Shown here piece after piece: positions 43,908-58,100 of a stretch of DNA of 64,000 nt. A model generated the notes under the pieces. The model was not told where the DNA came from, did not search any database, and was given only the letters and a program-made list of their open reading frames with translations. Position numbers and translations under genes: made by a program. The DNA comes from Brasenia schreberi (lineage: Eukaryota > Streptophyta > Magnoliopsida > Nymphaeales > Cabombaceae): positions 9,499,001 to 9,563,000 of the forward strand of contig JAYKKT010000079.1 of NCBI GenBank assembly GCA_036023115.1. Direction: 5' to 3'. Position 1 is the first letter of the stretch. Each line of letters opens with the position of its first letter.

Positions 43908-46900
43908 TGTAGACGCGCGAAAATCCCCGCCTCTTCGCCTCTTTCGGGGCTTGGAGTGGATCTTCTCGTGTGTCTAAGGCCTATGTATACAAATAGGGCG
44001 TGCCAGCTAGCTTACTTAAGCTAGCGAAGATATTTTTAACACTGACTTCTAAACGTGGCGACTGTGAGCAAGTAAGCTCTTGTCGTCGCAGACCTTCTTG
44101 CACCGATGCGCAAGGGTCAGTCTGTACGCTTTGCAAAAATCGAGTTTTGGACTGAAAGTCTACGAAGCGGTTCGAGGTGTCTATTTCGGGTCTTTAAGAT
44201 GCGATTGCATGTTTTAGATCACGTGGATTTGCACGTGCCTAAGTCTTTTCTTTTATCCCTTTTCGGGCCTCCTAGTTTGTGTGTTATGAACACTCCACTA
44301 CATGGGCGAATTCGAGCGGGGCTTCCTTGGATGCAATATGCGTCCTACCTCGTGGTATGGCATAGATGCAATGCAAACTCACGCTACTCCAAAGGGAAAA
44401 CCCGAAATGTAAAGACAATACTGAAGGGGAAATAACAGAAGGGAAATAACCGAAGGGAAATATGTATATAGATTATGTATATGAGCCCTTACTCGGGTCT
44501 TGCAAATAAGAGCGAAGGCTCAATGTGGGTGCGTGCTTGAATTGAAAGACTTACACACACGACATGAATTTAAACCCAAATATAAAGTGCAGTATGGCCT
44601 TGACTAAGGTCTTGGGAGTAAGAGCGAAGGCTCAATGTGTGTGAGAGTGCTTGAATTGAAAGACTACCCACACGACATAAATGAAACCCAAATATAACTG
44701 CAATAAGGCCTTTACTAAGGTCTTGGGAGTAAGAGCGAAGGCTCAATGTGTGTGAGAGTGCTTGAATTGAAAGACTACCCACACGACATAAATGAAACCC
44801 AAATAGTATAGGTCGGCCCTTAATTGGGTCTTTCAAATAAGAGCGAAAGCTCAATGTGTGTGAGAGTGCTTGAATTGAAAGACTTACTCACACGACATGA
44901 AATGAAACCCAAATAGTATAGGTCGGCCCTTACTTGGGTCTTTCAACTAAGAGCGAAAGCTCAATGTGTGTGAGTGTTTGAATTGAAAGACAACGCACCC
45001 AACTTAAACAAAACCCTTCGAAAATGAAAGTATATATGTACACTTATATATTAGGGGCTGATTAGGCCCGTGTGTGCTAAAAATCATGCACGACTAAGAG
45101 AGTGCACTTGTGTGGTTGTGCCAAGCCACGTTATTACAAGCGGGGGGAGACTATGCTCCGTTATTACAACCCCGTATCAAATTGAATCTCAAGCAAGTAT
45201 ACAACTAAGGACCGAGTTTAGACACTTACGAGTAGCTGGTCCATAGAGGTCTTGCTTGAGCGTGGGCTTGGCCTTGGGCTGCAAACGGGAGCTCCGCGAA
45301 GGTAGGTGATCAAAGGTACTGGCCGGCTGCAAGTGGGGCGCGGGATAGGCGCCTCGAAGGTGGCCGGTGGCAAGTAGATGTCGCCTCAAAGTAGGGGGTT
45401 TAAAGGGGCTGAATGAGTGGGTTCTTAGGGTCACTAGGGGAGTTTAGAGTTTAGGGAAACTGGACCTAAAAGGTGAGCTGGTGGGAAGGCCGAATAGGAC
45501 ACCTAGGGGAAGGCCGAATGGGAAATGATGGCTAGGTAGTGGCCGGCCGTTTGGGTTATACTAGGTTCAGCTAGGTTAAAGTGGTGGTGGCAAAGGGGCT
45601 GAGATGAAGATAGGATGGGTGGCTAGGAGTGGAGAGGTAGTAGAGAAGGGGGCTAGGTAAGGTGCAGGGTACTTACCGAATGGGGAGAGGTGGCGGATGA
45701 AGTGGGAAGCAGGCGGGCAGGTTGGAGAGTGGAGTCGGCTGGGCTGTTGGCTGGTTCGGTTGGGTGGAGGTGGTGGCGTTCGGCTGAGGGATGGTGGTGG
45801 TGGATGGAAGAGGGAAGGTGGCGGTGCAGGTGGAGCTGATGGAGCAGGTGGAGCAGTTGGGGAGTGGAGCAGGCGGACAGGTTGGAGAGTGGAGTCGGCT
45901 GGGCTGAGGTGAGGGCTCCCCCTTAGAAAACCCGCCCCCAAGGAGGGGGGTTTAAATAGGGGATGGGTTGGTCGGTTAGGGCTGGGCTGAGGGTAGTGGT
46001 TAGGTGGTTTAGGTAGGGTGGTATGTAGATAAGGTGGGCTGGAAAGGGTTGGGCCAGATATTTTAAAACTAGGGGTTTGGGTAAATCGTGGGCTAAGGGT
46101 GGTTTAGGGGTTTAGGGCTAGGTTAGGTGGTTGGGTTTTAGGGTGAGGTTTAGTGAGCTAGGTTAGGTGATTAGGCTAGGTTTAGGCTAGGATTAGGGAA
46201 ATTAATCTAGGATTAGGGAAGTGGGTTAGGTGATTAGGTTGGGATTAGGACGGGATTAGGGAAGTGGGTTAGGTGATTAGGCTTAGATTAGGGGTTTAGG
46301 CTAGGATTAGGCATTTTGGGTTAGGTTTAGGTGAGGGAGCTCCCTTAGCATGGCCCATAGACCTTGATCAACCCATGTTGGTGCAGCCCTAGGTTAGGTT
46401 TTAGCTAATTACAAGCTTAAACCCACTCAATTAGGCTAACCCACATGATTAACCCAAACTTGACACACAAGTCAAGCTTAATACAACACTCTTGATATTT
46501 TTCACCCCCACTCTCTCTCATGCCCAATATCCCACATGAATTTCAAGTGGGCCCCACCTCCATTTATGAGAAGGTGATGTGGGCCATGGATATGGATATT
46601 GGATTGGATCTCTGGATCCAAATCCAAATCCAAGTCCACATATGGGTTGGGATTGGAATCTGGATATATATGGTCCAGATCCAATTCAAACTGAACTTTG
46701 ACTCCTTCGAGCTGGGTTCGAAATGGACGATTCGTGCGGGGCCTGACAGCATCAGTACTCCGTCTGCGTTGGGTCTTCGCCAACATAGTCGTCCGCCTCT
46801 GTTTCTGCCTTCCGGAGATGACTTCAAATGCTATTTTGATAAGAACAGGGTCTTGGACGTTCGAGATCCTGGGATGTGAATTAGATACAAGAGTTGCTGC

Positions 46901-47167
46901 GCCGGGCTCGACATGTGTTCCGGTTCCGGGCTCTTCTTAGCTCTCCTGGTCCTGTCTTGATCGGGCCAAGCCGCTTCGGGGTTTCAAAACGTGTTTTAAA
47001 AGGGTTTTCAAAACCCATATCATATGTTTTTGAAAGATATAATTTAAAACAGATGTACAGGGTTGTCTGGAAGGCTCCTGGGTTTCCAGACTCAAAATAG
47101 CCCTTTGGGGCTGCTTTTACAAAACCAGATGAATTTGAGAAATTCGTGGGATTTCGTGGTGTTTACA
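43908..47167 (-). repeat. 3' LTR of element 6 (3260 bp)
   Basis: TGTAGACGCG to GGTGTTTACA. TATA box 45951-45958, donor-like sites (complement) at 45671-45677 and 45224-45229, palindrome near 46647-46690. Shorter than the 5' LTR mainly through two small losses in the telomere-like tract near 46206 and 46290. Confidence 0.93.
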
Positions 47168-48340
47168 GATGCCCCTCTTTGGCCTTGTCCAAATTGATTT
47201 GGATAAGGGCAAAGATGACAAACACCCCTTTTAATGTCTCCCTAGATCTAGCCACGAAGAATATGGGATCGTCCCATTTTAGCAAAATCTCAATTTTACA
47301 AACTCTGGTAGGAGGAGATATCACGCCAAAGGGTTATTTATGGAATCTGGTCCTAAAATGGGATCATGTTCATGCAAGTATCATGCGTGGAATGCAGATG
47401 ACATGGGTGTGGTGCCAAGAGTGGCGACCTCCCAAAGACCAGATGTGGTCGAACTCTAGAGACTTACAAGGTCTATTGCTCCAAGTGAGCAAATCCTATG
47501 CTGTTCGATGTTCGGTTTTCAAAACTTATTTACAAAAGCTATTTACAAAAAGGACAACTGTCTTGAGCCTCGATCCTAAGGATCTCGAGCTCTTCATGCT
47601 TGCCCTTGTTTGAGTCTTAACACTCGCTTATCTAGTGGAGGTTTTATAAGAAAACAAGCTTCATTTCAAATTCCTACGCCTTACTCGAAACGTCGAATTC
47701 TCAAACAAGATGAAATCCAAGTAAGTAAATCCTATTTTTACTTTAGGATTCCTCGAAATGAACCATGCTTTAGCTTGGGATAAGCCAGGGATGGGAAAGA
47801 GATACCACGGTCCCTTCTGAAGCGTCCCGTGGTTTAAGGCATAGAAGGCGGAAAACTGCTCTTTTTGAGCTTTTTGGCCTCTTTTTCCTTTTTTCCATAG
47901 AGGGTCTCCCTTTGGGAGTATTTTTTCTTTAATCCCTCTTTTTTTTTTATAAGAGAATCGATTTTTCTTTTAAACTCTGGTTTCTTTCTTTTGGAAAGAG
48001 ACTTTAAATGGGAAATTCCCTTTTGATTTGGGCCTTTGTTTTCCTTTTGGAAATAGAAGAGAAGAGGGGAGGACTTATCCCAAGCCTACACTCGATCCAT
48101 TCCAGATCAGCCTATTTAGAAATAGCACGTACTACTTGCAAGTATCTTGCTATGTTGAACTAGGCCTTTCTTTGTAAGAAGAAGGATTTTGAAATGCAAC
48201 CACGATTTTAAAAACTCCACTCTTTCACAAGTGCGAATTCTCTCACTTAGGGTCACACGAGTTCGCCTTTGCACCTTATTCACATGTCTCAGGGCAGCTA
48301 TCCCTATAAAATTTTCGAAAACTGGAATTTAATCCGGATC
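47168..48340 (-). other. 3' UTR and purine tract of element 6
   Basis: Next to the LTR lies the complement of GGCCAAAGAGGGGCATC, the best preserved purine tract in the window (47168-47184). The remaining ~1.15 kb is conserved with the other 3' UTRs and shows no frame open in all copies. Confidence 0.75.
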
Positions 48341-51300
48341 CTACACATGATACTTCTTTAAGTATTGAATATTGATAGGATCTGCTAAATTCCTACCTTC
48401 TACATCGATCAACCAATACGAATTGTTCGTAGTGGTTGCTCGTACAACATAGGGTCCATCCCAGTTGGGGCGCCACTTGCCTAGGGGGTGTGGGCCACGA
48501 TGGTGGATGGTTTTCAAGACCAGATCTCCCACTTCAAAGTGGCGAGGTCTCATGTGTTTGCTATAATGTCGGGCTATCCTTTGCCGGTATGCACGAGCAT
48601 GATCCATGGCAAGGAGTCGCCTCTCATCTAGCAAATCTAGTTCGGCCATCCTAGCATGCTGAAGCGTCTCTAGGGGGAGGTCGAGTGCTATGGATGTATG
48701 AAATGAATGCAATTGAGTATGAATGGGAAGAATGGCGTTTGTGCCATAGACCAATTCGAATGGTGTGGCATTCGTGGGAGTCCGGATGGAAGTCCTATAA
48801 GCCTATAAGGCTTCATCCAGCTTCTCGTGCCACGTCCTACCCTTCTCTAAGGTTTTCTCAATAATACTAATGAGAGTCTTGTTTGTGGCTTCGGCTTGGC
48901 CGTTGCCTTGAGGGTAGTAGGGCGAGGAGAAGTGGTGAGTTATGCCATACGTGTTGCACAACTTAACCATCCGCTCATTCTTGAATGGGGTACCATTATC
49001 AGACACAAGGTCTCGTGGAACCCCAAATCGAGCCAAGATATTCCTCCGAATGAAAGCCACCACATGTTGCCCCATTACATTCGTTAGGGAAATGGCTTCC
49101 ACCCACTTGGAGAAATACTCCGTGGCTGCTAAAATAAAACGATGCCCATTCGAGGCCTTTGGAAATATTGGGCCTACAATGTCAAACGCCCACATGGTAA
49201 ATGGCCAGGGGCTGACCACGGAATGCAATGTAGATGAAGGGATATGAATGGCGTGCCCATGCACTTGACACGGATGACACTTCCTAACATGATCGTGACA
49301 ATCCTTTTTCAGGGTGGACCAAAAATAGCCCCCTCTAAGTATTTTCATTGCCATCATGTTGGCATTAACATGACCTCCACATTCTCCATCGTGGAACTCA
49401 TGCATCACTATCCTAGCCTCCTCTAGGTCGATACACCTAAGCAGAATGCCGGTAAAACTCTTTTTGTATAAGACCCCACCCAGAATGGTGTATCGGGTCG
49501 AAATCTTACTAATGAATGCCTTATCTTTGGACGTGGCATCCTCGGTGAATCCCCCATTTTCTAAAAATTGTTTTATGTCATAGAACCAGGGTTTTTCAAT
49601 AGACTCTGGGTTGTTTTGGCAAATATCCAAGTCGTGTGTGGATGGATGAGGCGCATGCCATATTTCCAAGGAGCTGGTCCCTGAAATGGGATCGACCTTC
49701 AGGGCTGAACCCAAGGAAGAGAGGGCATCGGCGATGCCATTGTCCTCTCTTCCTACGTCTGTGAGCTTACACGATTGGAAGGATTGGACCAATCGAGTGG
49801 CCAACTCGTGATATGGAAGTAGTTTCTCATTACGTACTTGCCAAATTTGTAAAACCTGGTTTATGACAAGGAGCGAATCTCCAAAGATCTCAATGCACGA
49901 TGCCCCTAGGGTTTTCGAAATCCTTAAGCCTTATATGAGTGCTTCATACTCAGCTACGTTGTTGGAACATTCGAAATCTAAGCGGACTGCTATGGGAATC
50001 TCGCCCTTTTCAGGGGAGATTAGGATGATCTCGGCACCAGCCCCTCGTTGTTTTCGTGCCCCGTCGAAGTGCATCTTCCACACTTGGTTTTCGAAAGAAT
50101 TTGCCAAAATGTGGTTTTGAAAATGGTTTTGCAATATGCCATCATCAGGCATTTCGACAAGAGTGGGATATGCGTCCTCTAAGGGGAATTCAACCACGTA
50201 ATCTACTAGGGCTTGCCCCTTAACGGGGATCTGGTGATGGTATTTCAGATCATACTCCATTAGAAGGAGTTGCCATTTGCCCAATCTACCCGTGAGAATG
50301 GGTTTTTCGAACAAGTGCTTGATTGGATCAAGCTTGGACACTATCCAGATCTCATGATCTAGGAAATAGTGTCTGAATTTCTGGCAGGCCCAGACTAGGG
50401 CCAAGCACGTCTTCTCCATGGCTTGATAATTTCGTTCATAAGCCAAGAGAGTTTTCGAAATATAGTAGATGGCATACTCCTTATGGGTGTCATCCTCGTA
50501 TTGAGCCAACAGGGCTCCTAAAGCGTTTACATGCACGGAGATTTATAATAAAAGCGGTTTTCCTTGTTTTGGAGGATTCAAAACGGGGGGATTAACCAAG
50601 TATGCCTTTAGTCTCTCGAAGGACTTTTGGCATTCGTCATCCCATAAGAATTTCGTACCCTTCCTCAACAGTTTGTTGAAGGGTTCGCATCTAGTTGCCA
50701 GATTCGATATGAATCGGCGCACAGATTGTAATCGACCCTGGAGGCTACGGACTTGGGTGAGATTGGAGGGTGGAGCCATGTCTATGATGGCTCGACACTT
50801 AGAGGGGTCGACTTCTATTCCCCTTTGGCTCACCATAAAGTCTAGAAGCTTCCCTGATTCTACCCCGAACACACATTTTTGAGGGTTTAGCTTTACTTTG
50901 TAAAGCCTAAGCCTTTCGAAAATCTTTTGTAAACATTTGATATGAGTGCATCGGGTTTTGGATTTCGCCAAGAGATCATCTACATACACTTCTACAAGCT
51001 CGTGAATTTGATCATGGAAGATCGTGTTCATGGCTCATTGGTATGTTGCGCCGGCATTTTTCAAACCAAAGGGTATGACTGTATAGCAGTACGTGCCCCA
51101 TGGGGTTGTGAAGGCGGTCTTACCCTGATCTCGTGGACTTAGTTTGATTTGATTATAGCCTGAATAGCCATCCATAAATGAAAACATTTCATGATTTGCA
51201 GTACTATCGACTATCAAATCTATGTTAGGTAAAGGATAATTATCCTTTGGAGTGGCTTTATTCAGGTTTCTGAAATCGATGCATATTCGAATTTTCCCAT

Positions 51301-52116
51301 TGGTTTTTCGAACCACAATGATATTTGACAACCAATCAGAATACGCAATCGGTTTTATAAATCCGGCTTTTAGCAGATCTTCTAAACCCTCTTTGACTTG
51401 CGTGTGTACATTCGGGTGTATTTTCCTAAGCTTCTGCTTTATGGGTTTTATACCTACATCTAAGGGAAGACAATGCTCGACTATGCTGGGATCTATGCCC
51501 GGCATGTCTTCATACGTCCATGCAAACACATCTAAATAGGTTCGTAGAAATGCAATGAATGCTAACTTTTCAGTTTCATGCAAGCATGCGCCTATTTTGA
51601 TGGTTTTGGGATTGGAATCATCCCCTAGGTTCACTTCTATGAAATCTCCTCCTACTGATTGGGAAGGTCTTTCAAAATCGAGAATTCTATGAAATTCTGG
51701 GAGCTCAGAAGTGGGATTTTCCTCAAGGGGATCCACTTCCGGGCTTTGATCATTCTCGTGGGATATAGACCCGAGGGAACTTGACGCGTGGTTTTCAAAA
51801 TAACCTGGTTTTGTACTTGGATTTTCAAGTGATTTCGAAATTTTTGGTCTGGCTATGCAGACGACGCTTCTTTCGAAATCCTTTTCTTTTGCCATAGTCT
51901 TACCAAGAGCAGCTATGTACAAAATCTTTTTGGTATTTTCCAAATTTTCGATTTTTTTGGGTTTTTGTAAAACAAGAACTTTGGGAACTATACAAAGCAC
52001 ACTTTTTTCGAGTTTTTGTTTTTCCATTGTTTTTGGTTTTTCTTGTTTTTCGATTTTTTTTATTTTAAGTTTTTCAAATGTTTTTGGTATTTTTAGAAAA
52101 AGGGATCTTCCGTCAT
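48341..52116 (-). pseudogene. pol: Pol polyprotein with four in-frame stops (element 6)
   Basis: The full pol order is readable: Lys-rich leader, RT (FSFMDGYSGYNQ, YVDDLLAKSKT), degenerate RNase H, second RNase H (HFDGARKQRG, NNVAEYEAL), zinc-binding region and DD35E integrase to YLKKYHV. Four stops lie in one otherwise continuous frame: 51035 (CGA to TGA, after RT motif PFG), 50543 (TAC to TAA), 49931 (CAA to TAA, in the second RNase H) and 48803 (TGG to TAG, after the DDE core). An extra T after the ATG at 52116 (MTEDPFF-stop) also shifts the start, so the leader is read from a different upstream frame. The TAG of element 3/4 in the linker is absent here (CAA kept). Confidence 0.92.
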
Positions 52117-52145
52117 ACCTACAAAGGGAAAACACTACGGGTTAG
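52114..52145 (-). promoter_or_regulatory. gag-pro/pol junction with acceptor-like sequence (element 6)
   Basis: CTAAC over the gag-pro stop, TTTTCCCTTTGTAG|GT, then pol ATG; identical in layout to element 3. Confidence 0.45.
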
Positions 52146-55010
52146 GCTCGGAATAGGAGGTCTAAACCATAGGTCTCTTCTAAGACAGGCTCCGGGGCAC
52201 CCTTGACCCAGGTGGTCACAGGGGGTGGCTCCGGCGGTATTCGGGGATTATAGCCGATCCCATATCGGCTTGGGTTGGCCCTAGGAAGGATGGGCTCTAG
52301 GAGACCCTGGTTTTGTGCCCCTAGACTTTTGTAGGGCGTGTAGCCCATGTTCAATAACATGTTCCACGACCTTTTGTTTTTTGAAAAGATGGGATACAAG
52401 TCGTGGTCCTGGAACATGCTATCGTCCATATTAGGCTCGTATGGTCTTTTGTCCAGGGGTTTTGGAAATAGGGAACGTTTGGGTTTTCCTAGGAGGATTA
52501 GAGTCGAGAGGGGGCCTGCTTTGGGCGGCCCCTTCACACATACAACCTTCCTAGGGTTGTTCAACACGAGCCGAGGTGGCTCAACCATAATTTGCCCCAG
52601 GTTAGCCTCATGGGCCTGGGAGCTCGATAAACAAGGGGAGTTTATGATCCCCTGAAGCTGTGGGTGACTCTCACCTAGGATCACTACGACCTGGTCCCTA
52701 AAAGGGATCTTAACACACCTGTGGAAGGTGGATGGCACAGCGCACAAGCTGTGTATCCAGGGCCTTCCCAGCAACAGGTTATAATGGGGGTGGATGTCCT
52801 AGACGTGGAACACCCCCGTGTGTTCGATGCCTCCCGTTTCCATTGGGAGTTCGATGGATCCTAAAGGCCTAGACGCATTCCCATCGTATCCAGTGATAAC
52901 GATGGGGCTTGGGTTCACTGAAGTCAAGGTGACTCCGATTTTGTACGCCACGTGAAGTGGAAGGATGTTGAGCCCTCCTCCACCATCGACTAGGCACCTG
53001 TCCAGAGAGTGGTTGTTTAGAACCACCTCGATGTGCAGGGCCTGGTTATGGGTTTCGTAGGGTCTATCTACATCATCTTCCGAAAAGGTGATGGGCGATT
53101 TTGCTCCTAATAAAGCCACTTGGGCAGATAAGGATTCCGGACTTATGTTCGAATCAACCTTGGCCCTTTCTAGAATTTTCTCTAAGACAAGTCTATGCCT
53201 AGGCGAGGTTTTGATAAGCTCTAGGATAGACATGTGAATAGGAATCTTTGAAAGGTGGTTTTCGAGATCATAAGGATTTAGGATGACTTTGTCCTTATCT
53301 GCTTTTGGCAGACCACTAGGGATACATGCTTTTGAGGGGTCAGGCACACTGACCACCTTTTGAGCACCTTGAAGGTGCGGGGGCGGGTAGATCCTCCCGA
53401 ATCTAGTGACTTCCCCCACGACCAGCCTAGGGTTTGCGCTAGACTTGGCTCTAAGGATGAGCTGAGGAGAACCTTGAATTTTCAAAACTGGTTTTACCGG
53501 GGTTTCCACTTTTGGTGGTCCCCGAATGACGACTTGGGCGGGCCTCTTGTATAGTACAAGGATGGGCGCACAAGCAGGTCGACCAGGTTCTGGTTTTTGC
53601 GCTAGTTCCTTGGAAATGGTGAGGGTACATACCTCCTTTCCTTTCCCACTGCCACTGGCGTGTTTGGGAAAGGGTTCCTTGAAGATAGCTTGAGGTGGCT
53701 CAGGTTCCGCAGTGACCTGGAGCCGGCCTTCTGCTATCAAGTTCTCAATTTTATTTAAAAGAGAGAAGCAGCGTTTGGTATCATGGCCTTTGAGCCGATG
53801 ATACTTGCAAAATCGGTTTAAATACGCCCCTTTGGAAGTGACTCCTTCGGGGATTTCAGGGAGTTCGATCATGCCCTGGGCAAGTAAGAGGTCTAGGACC
53901 TCCGACACAGGTTGCCCCAGCGGAGTGTACTCCCGTTTTTCAATCGGTTTTTGAAAATTATGTTCTCTCTTATTTTCTAATTTTTCAAAATTTTTAGAAG
54001 TGCCCGCCATGCCTAGATCCACCGAACATTGGCCATTTTATGGGGCTTTGCCCCTTTGTCCATCGTGGGCAGCCCATATGCGATGGGCTTTTCCAAACGG
54101 GTTTTTGGAATGACACTTCCTTTCCATAAGTGGTCGTATGTCCCTTTTCGCAAGTTGGTTTCGAAAAGGGAGGCCTTTTTGATCAACTTATGGAAAGTTG
54201 AAATCTCATGGAGCGAGAGAAGGGTTTTTAACTCGCTTTTGAAATTATCCAGGATGAGCATTACTGCGCATCCTTCGGATATGGGCTCTCGCACTTGGCC
54301 TAAAAGCGACCTCCATCTTATAATGAAGGCATGCACGTCTTCGTTCATGCCTTGCTTTATATCCCTTAAGGTATTCAAGGTTGGCGTGACTTCCACGTTG
54401 TGTGCAAATCTTTGCATGAAGCAGTTCGCTAACTCTTCAAAAGTAGCGAACTGGCTTAAGTCGTAGGAAGCCAGCCATTTGGCAGCTGTGCCTTTAAGGG
54501 ATAGAGGGAACCAATACACCCATTTCATCGAGTCCTTTTTCTTCTTATGGGCTCGACGTGAGAAAAGCTGCAAGTGAGACCTAGGGTCTCCCATGCCATC
54601 ATACCGATGGAAGTTCGGTATTTCATCGTCACTGTCTGTTTCGTAATCCATAGGAAGGAAATCAGACAGGGCGTAGCTTCTTTTCTCTTTATTCTGCCCT
54701 TTCAGCAGCTGCTGTAGGGCTTTACGGTCCTTTTGTGTGAAGGACTCGTGGTATTGGTTGCCTTCCATTACGGAGGCCTCTTTTGCTTGCGAGGTTTTTC
54801 AGATTTCTTTTTAGGCCTTTGTTCACCGTTCGATGAACATGAATCGCCTACTTCAGCCTCTTGGCTGAGAGCATCGATTTTGGCCTCAAACTCCCCTCTC
54901 AAGTCCTCGATTTCATCTAGTTTTATTTTGTTTTTGAAAATCCTCCTAGAGTGAGAACTTGATGCGCATGAGCCTTGGCTCGACACTTCACTTGGATTGG
55001 ATTTTGACAT
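52142..55010 (-). pseudogene. gag-pro: Gag-protease polyprotein, frameshifted (element 6)
   Basis: ATG 55010 (MSKSNPSE) to the stop at 52142. One-base deletions near 54780 and near 54022-54027 shift the frame twice, and TTG-to-TAG at 52799 interrupts the protease before LLGRPWIHSL. Gag core, CHHC knuckle (CKYHRLKGHDTKRC) and DGGGGLNILP are all still encoded. Confidence 0.92.
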
Positions 55011-55130
55011 GCTTTTCAAGCTTTTTCAAAATTTCCTAAGTACAAGCAAAGAAAACAAGTTAAAACGACACCTTTTTACAAAATTTTCGCAAGACTTCTA
55101 CAAGTAAACTCGATTTCTGAAAAGGCTCAC

Positions 55131-55148
55131 GTCCCACTGGGCGTGCCA
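55131..55148 (-). promoter_or_regulatory. tRNA primer-binding site (element 6)
   Basis: TGGCACGCCCAGTGGGAC in element sense (one G-to-A change from the common form), five bases after the LTR end at 55154. Confidence 0.72.
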
Positions 55149-55153
55149 ATCTC

Positions 55154-58100
55154 TGTAGACGCGCGAAAATCCCCGCCTCTTCGCCTCTTTTGGGGCTTGG
55201 AGTGGATCTTCTCGTGTGTCTAAGGCCTATGTATACAAATAGGGCGTGCCAGCTAGCTTACTTAAGCTAGCGAAGATATTTTTAACACTGACTTCTAAAC
55301 GTGGCGACTGTGAGCAAGTAAGCTCTTGTCGTCGCAGACCTTCTTGCACCGATGCGCAAGGGTCAGTCTGTACGCTTTGCAAAAATCGAGTTTTGGAGAG
55401 AAAGTCTACGAAGCGGTTCGAGGTGTCTATTTCGGGTCTTTAAGATGCGATTGCATGTTTTAGATCACGTGGATTTGCACGTGCCTAAGTCTTTTCTTTT
55501 ATCCCTTTTCGGGCCTCCTAGTTTGTGTGTTATGAACACTCCACTACATGGGCGAATTCGAGCGGGGCTTCCTTGGATGCAATATGCGTCCTACCTCGTG
55601 GTATGGCGTAGATGCAATGCAAACTCACGCTACTCCAAAGGGAAAACCCGAAATGTAAAGACAATACTGAAGGGGAAATAACAGAAGGGAAATAACCGAA
55701 GGGAAATAACCGAAGGGAAATATGTATATAGATTATGTATATGAGCCCTTACTCGGGTCTTGCAAATAAGAGCGAAGGCTCAATGTGGGTGCGTGCTTGA
55801 ATTGAAAGACTTACACACACGACATGAATTTAAACCCAAATATAAATTGCAGTATGGCCTTGACTAAGGTCTTGGGAGTAAGAGTGAAGGCTCAATGTGT
55901 GTGAGAGTGCTTGAATTGAAAGACTACCCACACGACATAAATGAAACCCAAATATAACTGCAATAAGGCCTTTACTAAGGTCTTGGGAGTAAGAGCGAAG
56001 GCTCAATGTGTGTGAGAGTGCTTGAATTGAAAGACTACCCACACGACATAAATGAAACCCAAATAGTATAGGTCGGCCCTTACTTGGGTCTTTCAAATAA
56101 GAGCGAAAGCTCAATGTCTGTGAGAGTGCTTGAATTGAAAGACTTACTCACACGACATGAAATGAAACCCAAATAGTATAGGTCGGCCCTTACTTGGGTC
56201 TTTCAACTAAGAGCGAAAGCTCAATGTGTGTGAGTGTTTGAATTGAAAGACAACGCACCCAACTTAAACAAAACCCATCGAAAATGAAAGTATATATGTA
56301 CACTTATATATTAGGGGCTGATTAGAACCGTGTGTGCTAAAAATCGTGCACGACTAAGAGAGTGCACGTGTGTGGTTGTGCCAAGCCACGTTATTACAAG
56401 CGGGGGGAGACTATGCTCCGTTATTACAACCCCGTATCAAATTGAATCTCAAGCAAGTATACAACTAAGGACCGAGTTTAGACACTTACGAGTAGCTGGT
56501 CCGTAGAGGCCTTGCTTGAGCGTGGGCTTGGCCTTGGGCTGCAAACGGGAGCTCCGCGAAGGTAGGTGATCAAAGGTACTGGCCGGCTGCAAGTGGGGCG
56601 CGGGATAGGCGCCTCGAAGGTGGCCGGTGGCAAGTAGATGTCGCCTCAAAGTAGGGGGTTTAAAGGGGCTGAATGAGTGGGTTCTTAGGGTCACTAGGGG
56701 AGTTTAGAGTTTAGGGAAACTGGACCTAAAAGGTGAGCTGGTGGGAAGGCCGAATAGGACACCTAGGGGAAGGCCGAATGGGAAATGATGGCTAGGTAGA
56801 GGCCGACCGTTTGGGTTATACTATGTTCGGCTAGGTTAAAGTGGTGGTGGCAAAGGGGCTGAGATGAAGATAGGACGGGTGGCTATGGGTGGATAGGTAG
56901 TAGAGAAGGGGGCTAGGTAAGGTGCAGGGTACTTACCGAATGGGGAGAGGTGGCAGATGAAGTGGGAAGCAGGCGGGCAGGTTGGAGAGTGAAGTCGGCT
57001 GGGCTGTTGGCTGGTTCGGTTGGGTGGAGGTGGTGGCGTCCGGCTGAGGGATGGTGGTGGTGGATGGAAGAGGGAAGGTGGCGGTGCAGGTGGAGCTGAT
57101 GGAGCAGGTGGAGCAGTTGGGGAGTGGAGCAGGCGGACAGGTTGGAGAGTGGAGTCGGCTGGGCTGAGGTGAGGGCTCCCCCTTAGAAAACCCGCCCCCA
57201 AGGAGGGGGGTTTAAATAGGGGATGGGTAGGTAGGTTAGGGCTGGGCTGAAGGTAGTGGTTAGGTGGTTTAGGTAGGGTGGTATGTAGATAAGGTGGGCT
57301 GGAAAGGGTTGGGCCAGATATTTTAAAACTAGGGGTTTGGGTAAATCGTGGGCTAAGGGTGGTTTAGGGGTTTAGGGCTAGGTTAGGTAGTTGGGTTTTA
57401 GGGTGAGGTTTAGTGAGCTAGGTTAGGTGATTAGGCTAGGTTTAGGCTAGGATTAGGGAAATTAATCTAGGTTTAGGGAAGGATTAGGGAAGTGGGTTAG
57501 GTGATTAGGTTGGGATTAGGACGGGATTAGGGAAGTGAGTTATGTGATTAGGCTCAGATTAGGGGTGGATTAGGGGTTTAGGCTAGGATTAGGCATTTTG
57601 GGTTAGGTTTAGGTGAGGGAGCTCCCTTAGCATGGCCCATAGACCTTGATCACCCCATGTTGGTGCAGCCCTAGGTTAGGTTTTAGCTAATTACAAGCTT
57701 AAACCCACTCAATTAGGCTAACCCACATGATTAACCCAAACTTGACACACAAGTCAAGCTTAATACAACACTCTTGATATTTTTCACCCCCACTCTCTCT
57801 CATGCCCAATATCCCACGTGAATTTCAAGTGGGCCCCACCTCCATTTATGAGAAGGTGATGTGGGCCATGGATATGGATATTGGATTGGATCTCTGGATC
57901 CAAATCCAAATCCAAGTCCACATATGGGTTTGGATTGGAATCTGGATATATATGGTCCAGATCCAATCCAAACTGAACTCTGACTCCTTCGAGCTGGGTT
58001 CGAAACGGACGATTCGTGCGGGGCCTGACAGCATCAATACTCCGTCTGCGTTGGGTCTTCGCCAACATAGTCGTCCGCCTCCATTTCTGCCTTCCGGAGA

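Noticed and set aside
57784..58068. 94-codon U3 frame (MLAKTQRRRSTDAV...) open in most LTR copies
   Set aside because: Two sense frames and one antisense frame are open over the same bases in most copies, and the region lies upstream of the TATA box. Low stop density from composition explains it better than a gene; a dN/dS test across many LTRs would settle it.
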